DNA of 64,000 nucleotides from positions 163,657 to 227,656 of the forward strand of contig NZ_WKYV01000005.1 of NCBI RefSeq assembly GCF_009677585.1, read 5' to 3'. Numbering within the stretch: position 1 is the first letter of the stretch; each line of letters begins with the position of its first letter. Origin of the DNA: Lactonifactor sp. BIOML-A5 (lineage in GTDB: Bacteria > Bacillota > Clostridia > Lachnospirales > Lachnospiraceae). Made by a program: the position numbers and the translations under genes. The notes beneath the pieces were generated by a model, which ran no database searches, had not been told where the DNA came from, and saw nothing but the letters and a program-made list of their open reading frames with translations. Below, piece after piece: positions 17,128 to 26,433 of this stretch.

Positions 17128-20100
17128 ATGACACAATTTACCCATTTACATGTGCATACAGAGTACAGCCTGCTGGATGGTTCTAATAAAATAAAAGAAT
17201 ATGTATCCAGAGTAAAAGAACTGGGGATGGACAGTGCAGCCATAACAGACCATGGGGTCATGTTTGGGTGCATTGATTTTTATAGGGAAGCCAAAGCCCA
17301 GGGAATCAAACCCATTATGGGCTGCGAGGTTTATGTGGCCCCGAATTCCAGATTTGACAAAGAACTCACCGGGGGCGAGGACCGCTATTACCATCTGGTA
17401 CTGCTGGCAGAGAATGATCAGGGCTATCACAACCTGATGAAAATAGTATCCAAGGGATTTGTAGAAGGCTTCTATTACAAACCCAGGGTGGATATGGAAG
17501 TGTTGGAAGAATTCCATGAAGGAATTATTGCATCATCCGCCTGCCTTGCAGGAGAAGTTGCAAGAAATATTACAAAGATATTTTACGAAGAGGCGAAGCA
17601 AGCCGCATTAAAATATGAAAACGTATTTGGAAAGGGGAATTTTTTCCTGGAGCTTCAGGATCACGGGATCCCGGAGCAGCAGTACGTGAATCAGCAGCTT
17701 ATGCGTATGAGTCAGGAGCTGGGAATTCCCCTGATCGCAACTAACGACGTGCATTATACTTATGACACAGATGCTGAATCCCATGACATTCTTCTCTGTG
17801 TCCAGACCGGAAAAAAACTTCAGGATGAGGATAGAATGCGCTACGAGGGGGGGCAGTATTATGTAAAGTCACCCCAGGAGATGGAAGCGCTGTTTCCTTA
17901 TGCTCTGGAGGCTCTGGAAAATACCCATAAAATAGCCGAGCGATGCAACGTCGAGATAGAATTCGGCGTCACCAAGCTGCCAAGATTTGACGTTCCACAG
18001 GGATATACGGCCTGGGAGTACCTGAACAAACTGTGCTTTGACGGCCTGCGGGATAAGTATTCCCCAAAACGGGCTGAGGAGCTTTCTCAGCGCCTGGATT
18101 ATGAGCTGGGTGTTATCTCCAACATGGGATACGTGGATTACTTTCTTATTGTATGGGATTTCATCCGTTATGCCAGGGAAAAGGATATTATTGTAGGGCC
18201 CGGAAGAGGCTCTGCCGCAGGCAGCCTGGTAGCGTATACGCTTGGGATTACACAGCTGGATCCCATCCGCTATGATCTTCTGTTTGAGCGTTTCCTGAAT
18301 CCGGAACGTGTATCCATGCCGGATATTGATGTGGATTTTTGCTTTGAACGACGCCAGGAGGTCATTGATTATGTGGTGGAAAAGTACGGGAAGGACCGGG
18401 TGGTCCAGATTGTAACTTTCGGTACTATGGCGGCCAGAGGTGTGATCCGGGATGTTGGGCGTGTCATGGATCTGCCGTATGCCCAGTGTGACACCATCGC
18501 CAAGATGATTCCCAATGAATTGAATATTACCATAGATAAAGCGCTGAAGATGAATCGTGAGCTCCGGGAGATGTACGAGGAAGATGATACGGTTCAGAAG
18601 CTTATTGATATGTCCCGGCGTCTGGAGGGGCTGCCCCGCCACACGTCTATGCATGCGGCAGGCGTGGTGATCAGCCAGAAACCGGTGGACGAGTATGTAC
18701 CCCTCTCCAGAGCCTCTGACGGTTCCATTACCACACAGTTCACCATGACGACGCTGGAGGAGCTGGGGCTCCTGAAAATGGACTTTTTAGGCTTGCGGAC
18801 TCTGACGGTTATCCAGAATGCCCAGAAGCTTGTGGAAAAAAGTCTTGGGCATCCGCTGGAACTAGATGCCATTGATTATAATGATCCACAGGTGCTGACC
18901 CTTGTGGGAAGCGGTAAAACTGAGGGCATTTTTCAGCTGGAGAGCGCGGGGATGAAGAACTTTATGAAGGAACTGCGTCCCCAGAGCCTGGAGGATATTA
19001 TTGCGGGAATTTCCCTTTACCGTCCCGGCCCCATGGATTTTATTCCCCAGTATATCCGGGGAAAAAACCACCCGGAGACAATTACCTATGACTGCCCCCA
19101 GCTTGAGCCTATTCTAAAGGCAACCTACGGGTGTATCGTCTACCAGGAGCAGGTAATGCAGATTGTACAGGCTCTGGCAGGCTACACCCTGGGAAGAAGC
19201 GATCTTCTTCGAAGGGCCATGTCCAAGAAGAAGGCGTCTGTCATGGAAAAAGAACGCCAGAGCTTTGTATACGGAAATGAAGAGGAAGGGGTGCCCGGAT
19301 GCATCAACCGGGGAATCAGTGAAAAGACAGCTAATAAAATTTACGATGAGATGATTGACTTTGCCAAATACGCATTTAATAAGTCCCATGCGGCTGCGTA
19401 TGCGGTGGTATCGTACCAGACCGCCTATCTGAAATGCTATTTCCCTGTAGAATATATGGCTGCTTTAATGACATCCGTAATCGAAATGCCAACCAAGGTT
19501 TCCGAGTACATTCTGACCTGCCGCCAGATGGGAATCCAGATTCTGCCCCCTGATATCAATACAGGAGAAAGTGCCTTTTCCGTTGAGGGACACGATATAC
19601 GCTATGGGCTGTCTGCCATTAAAAGCATCGGCCGTCCGGTGATCCAGGCTATTGTGGAGGAGAGAGCAGAACACGGGCCCTTTAAGACTCTGAAAGATTT
19701 CATAGAACGCCTGTCGGGCAAGGAAGTGAACAAAAGGACCCTTGAGAACTTTATCAAGGCAGGAGCCTTTGACAGCCTGCCTGGAAACCGCCGCCAGCAG
19801 ATGATGGTCTATGCCCAGATTCTGGATGGAGTCAACCAGGAAAAAAAGACTGTTATGGCAGGGCAGATGAGCCTCTTTGATCTGGTTTCTGAGGAAGAAA
19901 AGCTGGAGTATGAAGTGAGAATGCCGGATGTGAAGGAATATGAGAAGGAAACATTGCTGGCATTTGAAAAAGAGGTTCTGGGCGTGTATATCAGCGGCCA
20001 TCCCTTGGAAGAATATGAACAGATATGGAGAAAAAATATAACGGCAGTTACCTCAGACTTTATGCCTGACGAGGAGACTGGTATGCCCAAGGTTTACGAC

Positions 20101-20616
20101 GGAGCAAAAGCGGTCCTGGGCGGAATGATTACCGGCAAAACGATAAAATACACAAAAAACAATAAGACAATGGCCTTCCTTACCCTGGAAGATCTGCTGG
20201 GGACTGTGGAGGTTGTGGTATTCCCCCGGGATTATGAAAACAACGCCATGCTGATGGAAGTAGACTCAAAAGTATTTATCCAGGGGAGAATCTCGGTGGA
20301 GGATGATAAACCCAGCAAACTTATCTGTGAAAAAATCCTTTCCTTTGAGGCGGTACCCAGGGAACTCTGGGTGCAGTTTGAAGATCTGGAGGAATTTAGA
20401 AATGCCCGGGAGGAACTCTATGGGGAAATCAGCAGCTGTCCCGGGAAAAGCCAGGTGATGATCTATCTTCGTTCTGAAAAAGCAAAAAAAATGCTTCCCT
20501 CCTCTATGAACGTGGATCTTGAAACCGGCATTTTCGTCAAATTGCGGGAAAAATACGGTGAAGGCAACGTTAAACTTGTAGAAAAGAGTATTGAAAAACT
20601 CATGAAAATGCATTAG
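17128..20616 (+). CDS. dnaE: DNA polymerase III subunit alpha
   Basis: A 1,162-residue replicative polymerase, the usual DnaE length. The PHP domain starts with FTHLHVHTEYSLLDG; the polymerase core has GPGRGSAAGSLVAY and the catalytic acid stretch MPDIDVDFCFERR. HTSMHAAGVVIS, SLYRPGPMDF and AAYAVVSYQTAYLK are further family blocks, and an OB-fold lies near 1,000-1,080. In bacteria that also have PolC, DnaE extends RNA primers. It is followed by pfkA, a gene order common in Firmicutes. Confidence 0.97.
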   Translation: MTQFTHLHVHTEYSLLDGSNKIKEYVSRVKELGMDSAAITDHGVMFGCIDFYREAKAQGIKPIMGCEVYVAPNSRFDKELTGGEDRYYHLVLLAENDQGYHNLMKIVSKGFVEGFYYKPRVDMEVLEEFHEGIIASSACLAGEVARNITKIFYEEAKQAALKYENVFGKGNFFLELQDHGIPEQQYVNQQLMRMSQELGIPLIATNDVHYTYDTDAESHDILLCVQTGKKLQDEDRMRYEGGQYYVKSPQEMEALFPYALEALENTHKIAERCNVEIEFGVTKLPRFDVPQGYTAWEYLNKLCFDGLRDKYSPKRAEELSQRLDYELGVISNMGYVDYFLIVWDFIRYAREKDIIVGPGRGSAAGSLVAYTLGITQLDPIRYDLLFERFLNPERVSMPDIDVDFCFERRQEVIDYVVEKYGKDRVVQIVTFGTMAARGVIRDVGRVMDLPYAQCDTIAKMIPNELNITIDKALKMNRELREMYEEDDTVQKLIDMSRRLEGLPRHTSMHAAGVVISQKPVDEYVPLSRASDGSITTQFTMTTLEELGLLKMDFLGLRTLTVIQNAQKLVEKSLGHPLELDAIDYNDPQVLTLVGSGKTEGIFQLESAGMKNFMKELRPQSLEDIIAGISLYRPGPMDFIPQYIRGKNHPETITYDCPQLEPILKATYGCIVYQEQVMQIVQALAGYTLGRSDLLRRAMSKKKASVMEKERQSFVYGNEEEGVPGCINRGISEKTANKIYDEMIDFAKYAFNKSHAAAYAVVSYQTAYLKCYFPVEYMAALMTSVIEMPTKVSEYILTCRQMGIQILPPDINTGESAFSVEGHDIRYGLSAIKSIGRPVIQAIVEERAEHGPFKTLKDFIERLSGKEVNKRTLENFIKAGAFDSLPGNRRQQMMVYAQILDGVNQEKKTVMAGQMSLFDLVSEEEKLEYEVRMPDVKEYEKETLLAFEKEVLGVYISGHPLEEYEQIWRKNITAVTSDFMPDEETGMPKVYDGAKAVLGGMITGKTIKYTKNNKTMAFLTLEDLLGTVEVVVFPRDYENNAMLMEVDSKVFIQGRISVEDDKPSKLICEKILSFEAVPRELWVQFEDLEEFRNAREELYGEISSCPGKSQVMIYLRSEKAKKMLPSSMNVDLETGIFVKLREKYGEGNVKLVEKSIEKLMKMH

Positions 20617-20676
20617 AATAGGAACGAATAGTGGAAGATTGTTAAAAAATGTGCAGACAATTAATGGAGGGATAAG

Positions 20677-21678
20677 ATGACTGCTAAGAAAGAGATAAAA
20701 ACTATCGGTGTTTTAACCAGCGGCGGAGATGCCCCGGGTATGAACGCAGCGATTCGTGCGGTTGTAAGGCGGGGATTGTCCAAAGGCTGTAAGATGAAGG
20801 GCATTTTAAAAGGATACAATGGTTTGCTGAATGAAGAAATTATTGATATGACGGCAGTTGACGTTTCAGATACCATTGAGCGGGGAGGCACCATTCTCTA
20901 TACGGCCCGCTGTGCGGAGTTCCGTACGGAAGAGGGACAGAAAAGAGGAGCTGAGATCTGCAGGAAGCACGGGATTGATGCACTGGTAGTCATCGGCGGT
21001 GACGGATCCTTTGCCGGCGCCCAGAAGCTGGCCAATCTGGGAATCAATACCGTAGGTGTTCCGGGCACCATTGACCTGGATATTGCCTGCACAGAATATA
21101 CAATTGGGTTTGACACTGCGGTAAATACAGCCATGGAGGCGATTGATAAGGTACGGGATACCTCAACCTCTCACGAACGCTGCAGTATTATAGAAGTTAT
21201 GGGAAGAAATGCGGGATATCTGGCCCTGTGGTGCGGAATCGCCAACGGTGCTGAGGATATTCTTCTTCCTGAAAAATATGATTACGATGAACAGAAGGTA
21301 ATCAATAATATCATTGAGAACCGCAAGAGAGGCAAGAAGCATCATATCATCATTAACGCGGAGGGTATCGGACATTCTGAGGCTATGGCAAAGCGAATTG
21401 AGGCTGCCACAGGAATTGAAACCAGAGCAACCATTCTGGGCCATATGCAGCGTGGCGGCAGCCCTACCTGTAAGGACCGTGTATATGCGTCCATAATGGG
21501 TGCAAAGGCTGTGGATGTCCTTCTGGAAGGAAAGACGCAGCGGGTAATCGGCTATAAGAATGGGGAATATGTTGATTTTGATATTAACGAGGCGCTGGCT
21601 ATGACTAAGTCGATTCCTGAATATACCTATGAGATAGGTCATGCCCTATCCCACAATTACAGCAAAAATGTAAAATAA
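20677..21678 (+). CDS. pfkA: ATP-dependent 6-phosphofructokinase
   Basis: A 333-residue glycolytic enzyme. TSGGDAPGMNAAIR binds ATP; GGDGSFAGA has the Gly after GGD typical of ATP-dependent rather than pyrophosphate-dependent enzymes. The catalytic block reads GVPGTIDLDI, with Leu in place of the common Asn between the two Asp residues; both Asp are kept. IEVMGRNAGYLA and HMQRGGSPTCKDR are further conserved blocks. AATGGAGGGA precedes the ATG. It lies 60 bp after dnaE and 19 bp before ktrB in the same direction. Confidence 0.95.
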   Translation: MTAKKEIKTIGVLTSGGDAPGMNAAIRAVVRRGLSKGCKMKGILKGYNGLLNEEIIDMTAVDVSDTIERGGTILYTARCAEFRTEEGQKRGAEICRKHGIDALVVIGGDGSFAGAQKLANLGINTVGVPGTIDLDIACTEYTIGFDTAVNTAMEAIDKVRDTSTSHERCSIIEVMGRNAGYLALWCGIANGAEDILLPEKYDYDEQKVINNIIENRKRGKKHHIIINAEGIGHSEAMAKRIEAATGIETRATILGHMQRGGSPTCKDRVYASIMGAKAVDVLLEGKTQRVIGYKNGEYVDFDINEALAMTKSIPEYTYEIGHALSHNYSKNVK

Positions 21679-21697
21679 CAGTTAAGAGACATTGCTC

Positions 21698-23080
21698 ATG
21701 AATTCTTTAAAAAATCTCGGTACAAAATTAAAAACAGCACAAATAATTGCCCTCGGTTTTGCGGGGGTAATTTTTGTAGGCACAATTCTTTTATATCTGC
21801 CGATATCTTCGGCTCCTGGAGTGCATACCACCTTTATTGACGCATTATTTACTGCTACCACTTCTGTGTGTGTTACCGGGCTGACTACGGTATCTACAGC
21901 AGGCAATTGGTCTGTGTTCGGAAAGGCTGTGATCCTGATATTAATCCAGCTGGGCGGTTTTGGTATTATCACCATGAGTACTATTGTGTTAATGGTTGTG
22001 GGAAAGCGGATCACGCTGAATGACAGGAACAGGATACGGGAATCCTTTAATCTGGACTCTATGAGCGGCCTTGCCAGGCTGATCCGGAAGATTGTGGCTG
22101 GAACGCTTATTGTGGAGGGAATGGGAGTGGTTTTATACTGCTTTGCATTTATCCCCAGGTTCGGCGCGGGAAAGGGATTCTGTGTGTCTGTTTTTAATGC
22201 AGTATCCTCGTTCTGCAATGCAGGAATGGACATTATGGGAGATACCAGCCTGGCGGCGTATGCAACCAGCCCTCTGGTCAACTTCACCACCATCGGTCTG
22301 ATTGTGATTGGCGGCCTTGGCTATATGGTTTGGTGGGATCTTGTGGGGACAGGCAGAAGAATCGTTAAAAAAGAGATAGAATGGAAGAAAACCTGGAGGT
22401 ATCTGAACCTGAACTCAAAACTTGTGCTGAGCAGTACGGCGATTCTTATTGCAGGGGGGACTGTGCTAATCTTTTTGTTCGAGAATCATAATCCCGGCAC
22501 CATGGGAGATTTTACCCCGGGACAGACCTGGATGGCATCTCTGTTTCAGTCGGTTACCTGCAGGACTGCCGGATTTTTTACGATTGCACAGGATAAACTG
22601 AGAGAGGCATCGGTGATGGTGTGTATGCTCCTGATGTTCATCGGGGGTTCCCCTATGGGGACCGCCGGCGGAGTGAAAACGACAACTGTCTGGGTACTGG
22701 TCCTGACAGCGGTAACTTTTCTGCGGGGAAAGAAGGAGACAGAGGTATTCCGGAGGAAGGTGTCCGATACCTACATCCGTACAGCGCTGATTGTGGTGCT
22801 GGTAAGCTTCAGTGTCCTTTTTATATCCGTTGTGGGGATTACCCTGGTGTCTGATGCTCCCTTTCTCGATATTTTATATGAAATGACTTCTGCTGTGGGG
22901 ACCGTCGGTCTGAGCAGGGGACTGACACCTAATCTTACCGCAGCGGGAAAGTTGATTGTAATTCTTACCATGTATATCGGCAGGATCGGACCGGTAACAC
23001 TGGCTACGGCGGTAACGATACAGGCCCGCAGGCAGACCTCGAATATACACCTGCCGGAAGAAAAGATATTGATCGGATAG
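21698..23080 (+). CDS. ktrB: Potassium uptake channel subunit, TrkH/KtrB family
   Basis: A 460-residue membrane protein with the four pore repeats of the Trk/Ktr family: TTSVCVTGLTTV, SSFCNAGMD, TCRTAGFFT and SAVGTVGLSRG, each holding the selectivity-filter glycine. The start is taken at ATG 21698 rather than the TTG six bases earlier; AAGAGA is a weak ribosome site, which fits coupling to pfkA upstream. The partner RCK subunit follows 12 bp downstream. Together they import K+ with Na+ or H+. Confidence 0.92.
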   Translation: MNSLKNLGTKLKTAQIIALGFAGVIFVGTILLYLPISSAPGVHTTFIDALFTATTSVCVTGLTTVSTAGNWSVFGKAVILILIQLGGFGIITMSTIVLMVVGKRITLNDRNRIRESFNLDSMSGLARLIRKIVAGTLIVEGMGVVLYCFAFIPRFGAGKGFCVSVFNAVSSFCNAGMDIMGDTSLAAYATSPLVNFTTIGLIVIGGLGYMVWWDLVGTGRRIVKKEIEWKKTWRYLNLNSKLVLSSTAILIAGGTVLIFLFENHNPGTMGDFTPGQTWMASLFQSVTCRTAGFFTIAQDKLREASVMVCMLLMFIGGSPMGTAGGVKTTTVWVLVLTAVTFLRGKKETEVFRRKVSDTYIRTALIVVLVSFSVLFISVVGITLVSDAPFLDILYEMTSAVGTVGLSRGLTPNLTAAGKLIVILTMYIGRIGPVTLATAVTIQARRQTSNIHLPEEKILIG

Positions 23081-23092
23081 GAGGAACGTGAT

Positions 23093-23743
23093 ATGGGAAA
23101 GAAATCCTACGCAGTTATCGGCTTGGGTAAGTTTGGATATGCAGTGGCAGAGACACTGGCAAAAGCCGGCTTTGAGGTAATGGCAGTGGACACAGATGAA
23201 GAAATTGTGCATAGCATTGCCAAGGAGGTTTCCTATGCGGCCCGGGCGGACATTACAGAGACGGGGGTTCTGGAATCTCTCGGAATCTCCAATGTGGATG
23301 TGGTGGTTGTCGGGGTCGCCGAGAATATGGAGGCCAGTATTATGGCTACTATATTTGCGAAGGAGGCAGGCGTGAAGTATGTCATGGCGAAGGCTGTGAA
23401 CAAGCTCCATGCAACCATCCTGAAGAAAGTAGGCGCGGATGAGATTATCCATCCGGAATGGTCCATGGGAACCAGGGTTGCCAAGAACCTGATGTCAGGG
23501 GGATTCGTTGACTTTTTTGAGCTCTCCTCCAAGTTTAGTCTGGCTGAGCTGCCGGTGCCCGAGGAATGGGCAGGGAAGACTTTAATCGATCTGAACCTCA
23601 GGGATAAATTTGGGGTGAATGTAGTTGGCGTAAAGGTGGGAGACGATGTGCAGGTAAATGTAAAGCCGGACCAACCGTTTCTCAGAGAGCAGACGCTAAT
23701 GATAGTAGGTGAGAATGAGAGTCTTGCCAGATTGCAGAGGTAG
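23093..23743 (+). CDS. ktrA: Potassium channel regulatory subunit, TrkA/KtrA family
   Basis: A 216-residue cytoplasmic protein with an N-terminal RCK domain (SYAVIGLGKFGYAVAETL is the nucleotide-binding Rossmann start, followed by VMAVDTDEE) and a C-terminal RCK_C domain from about residue 135. It forms a ring that gates KtrB in response to ATP/ADP, and in related systems also to c-di-AMP. AGGAGGAACGTG precedes the ATG. It directly follows ktrB. Confidence 0.92.
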   Translation: MGKKSYAVIGLGKFGYAVAETLAKAGFEVMAVDTDEEIVHSIAKEVSYAARADITETGVLESLGISNVDVVVVGVAENMEASIMATIFAKEAGVKYVMAKAVNKLHATILKKVGADEIIHPEWSMGTRVAKNLMSGGFVDFFELSSKFSLAELPVPEEWAGKTLIDLNLRDKFGVNVVGVKVGDDVQVNVKPDQPFLREQTLMIVGENESLARLQR

Positions 23744-23752
23744 GTGGAAGAT

Positions 23753-24562
23753 ATGATTACCAGTACATCCAATCCCCAGATTAAGAATATTGTACAGCTG
23801 GAGAAAAAGCCCAGGGCCCGGAAGGAGCAGGGGCTTTTTGTGGTGGAGGGCAGCAAAATGTTCGCCGAGGCCCCACGAGATAAAATTAAGAAAATATATT
23901 GTTCCCAAAGTTTTCTGGAAAAAAAGGAACACAGAGATTTGCTGGAGAGTAAGGGGTTCAGCCCGGACAGTCAGGGGACAGAAGTGGTGGAGGACAGAGT
24001 GTTTAAAGGCCTTTCGGATACCATGACCCCCCAGGGGATTCTCTGTGTTATGCAGCAGATGGAGTATACCCTCGAGGAGGTCCTTGGGGGGAATACCAAA
24101 GAGGGGCCGCCCTTCCTGCTTCTTCTGGAAGATCTCCAGGATCCGGGTAATCTGGGAACTATCCTGAGAACCGGAGAGGGGGCAGGGGTTACCGGTGTGA
24201 TAATGAGCAGAAGTACCGTGGACATCTATAATCCTAAGGTGATACGGTCTACCATGGGCTCTGTCTACCGGGTTCCGTTTCTCTATACGGACTCTCTTTT
24301 GGAGATACTGCCCCGTCTGAAGGATGCGGGAATTACTACCTATGCCGCGCACCTTAGGGGGACCAGCGACTATGACAGGCAGGACTATACCAGGGGTACA
24401 GGATTTTTTATAGGAAACGAGGGGAACGGCCTGTCTGATTCTCTGTCTTTTGGGGCGGATGTGAAGATTAGAATACCTATGTGCGGGCAGGTAGAGTCCC
24501 TGAATGCCGCTATGGCATGCGGGATCCTGGCCTATGAAGCATACAGGCAGAGAAGAGGTTAA
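23753..24562 (+). CDS. TrmH-family RNA 2'-O-ribose methyltransferase
   Basis: A 269-residue SPOUT methyltransferase. The N-terminal substrate-binding part begins ITSTSNPQIKNIVQL, and the knot region has LLLEDLQDPGNLGTILRT, GNEGNGLSD and VESLNAAMACGILAY. Such enzymes methylate 23S rRNA or tRNA ribose; close relatives include RlmB and the thiostrepton/tylosin-resistance-like enzymes. The start is ATG 23753, with AGGTGGAAG before it; the GTG at 23744 lies within the ribosome site. It is tightly placed after ktrA. Confidence 0.88.
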   Translation: MITSTSNPQIKNIVQLEKKPRARKEQGLFVVEGSKMFAEAPRDKIKKIYCSQSFLEKKEHRDLLESKGFSPDSQGTEVVEDRVFKGLSDTMTPQGILCVMQQMEYTLEEVLGGNTKEGPPFLLLLEDLQDPGNLGTILRTGEGAGVTGVIMSRSTVDIYNPKVIRSTMGSVYRVPFLYTDSLLEILPRLKDAGITTYAAHLRGTSDYDRQDYTRGTGFFIGNEGNGLSDSLSFGADVKIRIPMCGQVESLNAAMACGILAYEAYRQRRG

Positions 24563-24577
24563 AGGAGGCGGAACATA

Positions 24578-26032
24578 ATGAAAGAAACGGGTATTTTGCT
24601 CCCAGTGGCATCTCTTCCTTCCTGTACGGGGGTTGGAGAACTGGGGACTTTTGCATATGAATGGATTGACATGATAGCAGAGGCCGGGGCAGGAATCTGG
24701 CAGATTCTTCCCTTAACCCCTCTGGGGTATGGGAATTCCCCTTATCAGCCCTACTCTTCCAGGGCCGGAGATGAAATCTATATCAGTCTGGAGGAACTGA
24801 GGCAGGAGGGGCTGCTGACAGACATACCACCGGCTGGTCCCTGGAAAGACGGGCAGCGTATCCGGTACGGGAAAGTGAGAGCGTATAAGGATGCCATTTT
24901 GAGAAATGCATTTTCAGCTTTTCAGGAGGATGAAGAATATCTGAAGTTTGCCCGGCAGGACTGGGTAAGAGAGTATGGAGTGTTCCGGGCGTTCCGCAGG
25001 GCTGAGGGGGATGCCTGCTGGAATACCTGGCCTGCAGAGCTTAAGGCATGGCCGGAGGAAAGAACGGCAGATGTAATGCCTTATGAAGGGGAGATTCGAT
25101 ACCAGATATTCCTTCAATATGTTTTTTGCCGCCAGTGGATGAAGCTGAAGCAGTATGCCAATGAAAAGGGAGTCCGAATTATGGGGGATGTTCCTTTTTA
25201 TGTGGGGGTGGACTCTGTGGATGTCTGGGCGCAGAAAGAGAACTTCCTCCTGGATGCAGAGGGGAATCCGTCTTTTATCGCCGGAGTGCCGCCGGATTAT
25301 TTCAGCGCCGACGGCCAGAGGTGGGGGAATCCGATTTATGACTGGGACTATATGAGAGAAACCGGGTACCGTTTCTGGACAGACCGTATGGAGTATAACA
25401 GCCGGCTGTTCGACATTATCCGAATCGATCACTTCAGGGCCTTCGACACGTTCTGGAAGATTCCCGCCTCCTGTCCCACAGCCATTGAAGGTGAGTGGGT
25501 GGAGGCTCCCGGATATGAGGTTTTAGACACCCTTTACCGGGAGATTCCCGAGATATCCCTCGTTGCGGAGGATCTGGGAGAACTCCGCCCCCAGGTCCAT
25601 ACGCTGAAGGAACACTATCATCTGAAGGGAATGAAGATTCTTCAATTTACCATAGACACCCAGGGGAAATATGCCAGGGATAGGTTCAGGGATACAGAAA
25701 ACATGATAATCTACACCGGAACCCACGATAATGACACGATCCGCGGCTGGTATCAGGAGCAAACAGCTGCCAAAAAACGTAAAATTCGCCGATTTTTGAA
25801 GAAAAATGGTTTTAAAAACGGAACCCCTGCCAGCCGTCTCATAGCCTATGCCTTGTCCAGTCCAGCCGAATACGCGATCCTCCCCGCCGCAGACCTGCTG
25901 GAGTACGACAGCCGTGCAAGGCTAAACACCCCATCCACCGTGGGAAGCCCCAACTGGGAGTGGAAACTTCCGGATTACCAGGAAATGCGGCAGGCACTAA
26001 AAAAATGGACCCCATATTTTAACAGAACATAA
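24578..26032 (+). CDS. malQ: 4-alpha-glucanotransferase (amylomaltase)
   Basis: A 484-residue GH77 enzyme that disproportionates maltodextrins. Landmarks are the N-terminal SLPSCTGVGELG, GDVPFYVGVDSVDVW, the nucleophile block RIDHFRAFD, the acid/base block SLVAEDLGELRPQV and TGTHDNDTIRGW. AAAGGAGGCGG precedes the ATG. It is the last gene of the methyltransferase-to-malQ run and is followed by a very large inverted repeat. Confidence 0.95.
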   Translation: MKETGILLPVASLPSCTGVGELGTFAYEWIDMIAEAGAGIWQILPLTPLGYGNSPYQPYSSRAGDEIYISLEELRQEGLLTDIPPAGPWKDGQRIRYGKVRAYKDAILRNAFSAFQEDEEYLKFARQDWVREYGVFRAFRRAEGDACWNTWPAELKAWPEERTADVMPYEGEIRYQIFLQYVFCRQWMKLKQYANEKGVRIMGDVPFYVGVDSVDVWAQKENFLLDAEGNPSFIAGVPPDYFSADGQRWGNPIYDWDYMRETGYRFWTDRMEYNSRLFDIIRIDHFRAFDTFWKIPASCPTAIEGEWVEAPGYEVLDTLYREIPEISLVAEDLGELRPQVHTLKEHYHLKGMKILQFTIDTQGKYARDRFRDTENMIIYTGTHDNDTIRGWYQEQTAAKKRKIRRFLKKNGFKNGTPASRLIAYALSSPAEYAILPAADLLEYDSRARLNTPSTVGSPNWEWKLPDYQEMRQALKKWTPYFNRT

Positions 26033-26064
26033 CAAAAAATAAAAAGTATCGTCTTGTATATCCA

Positions 26065-26279
26065 GGAAACCGGCAGGGCCCGGGGATGGCAAGGCAAAGC
26101 ACAGGCAGAGATGCGCAGACTGCGGAATGCGTCCGAAGATCCACTGCCGGCGTTCACTTAGAAGCGAAGGCTCTCCTGAGATTCTTAGTGAACGGCCAGG
26201 CAGTTAGCTGAGGAGAAATGAAGCAGCAAGCATCTCTGCCTGTGCTTTGCCTTGCCATCCCCGGGCCCTGCCGGTTTCC
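26065..26279. repeat. 215-bp giant inverted repeat with perfect 50-bp arms
   Basis: Bases 26065-26114 are the exact reverse complement of 26230-26279 (50 of 50). The left arm begins GGAAACCGGCAGGG and the right arm ends CCCTGCCGGTTTCC. Inside, a second dyad pairs ACTGCC and CGTTCACTTAGAA (26142-26163 region) with TTCTTAGTGAACG and GGCAGT (26182-26206 region). The whole unit would fold into one long, GC-rich hairpin. It has no open frame. It could be a MITE-like element, a structured RNA, or a strong transcription barrier after malQ. Confidence 0.85.
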
Positions 26280-26322
26280 GTCCCCTCCCCTTCCTTTCCA
26301 AAAAGTGACAGAAAATACCCGC

Positions 26323-26351
26323 TTGACAATAATACGTAATCTTGATACAAT
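26323..26351 (+). promoter_or_regulatory. Promoter of the SH3/SleB hydrolase gene
   Basis: TTGACA (26323-26328), 17 bp, TACAAT (26346-26351). The ATG at 26434 follows an 80-nt AT-rich leader. Confidence 0.75.
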
Positions 26352-26433
26352 ACATTCGTAACAAAAATTAATAAGTTTGTAACAATTTCAAAAAACAAAA
26401 TTAAAATTTATAGAAATTGTTCAGGAGGTAAGT

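Noticed and set aside
20677..21678. pfkA as a pyrophosphate-dependent enzyme because of the TIDLD change
   Set aside because: The residue after GGD is Gly and the catalytic Asp residues are kept, which fits the ATP-dependent type.
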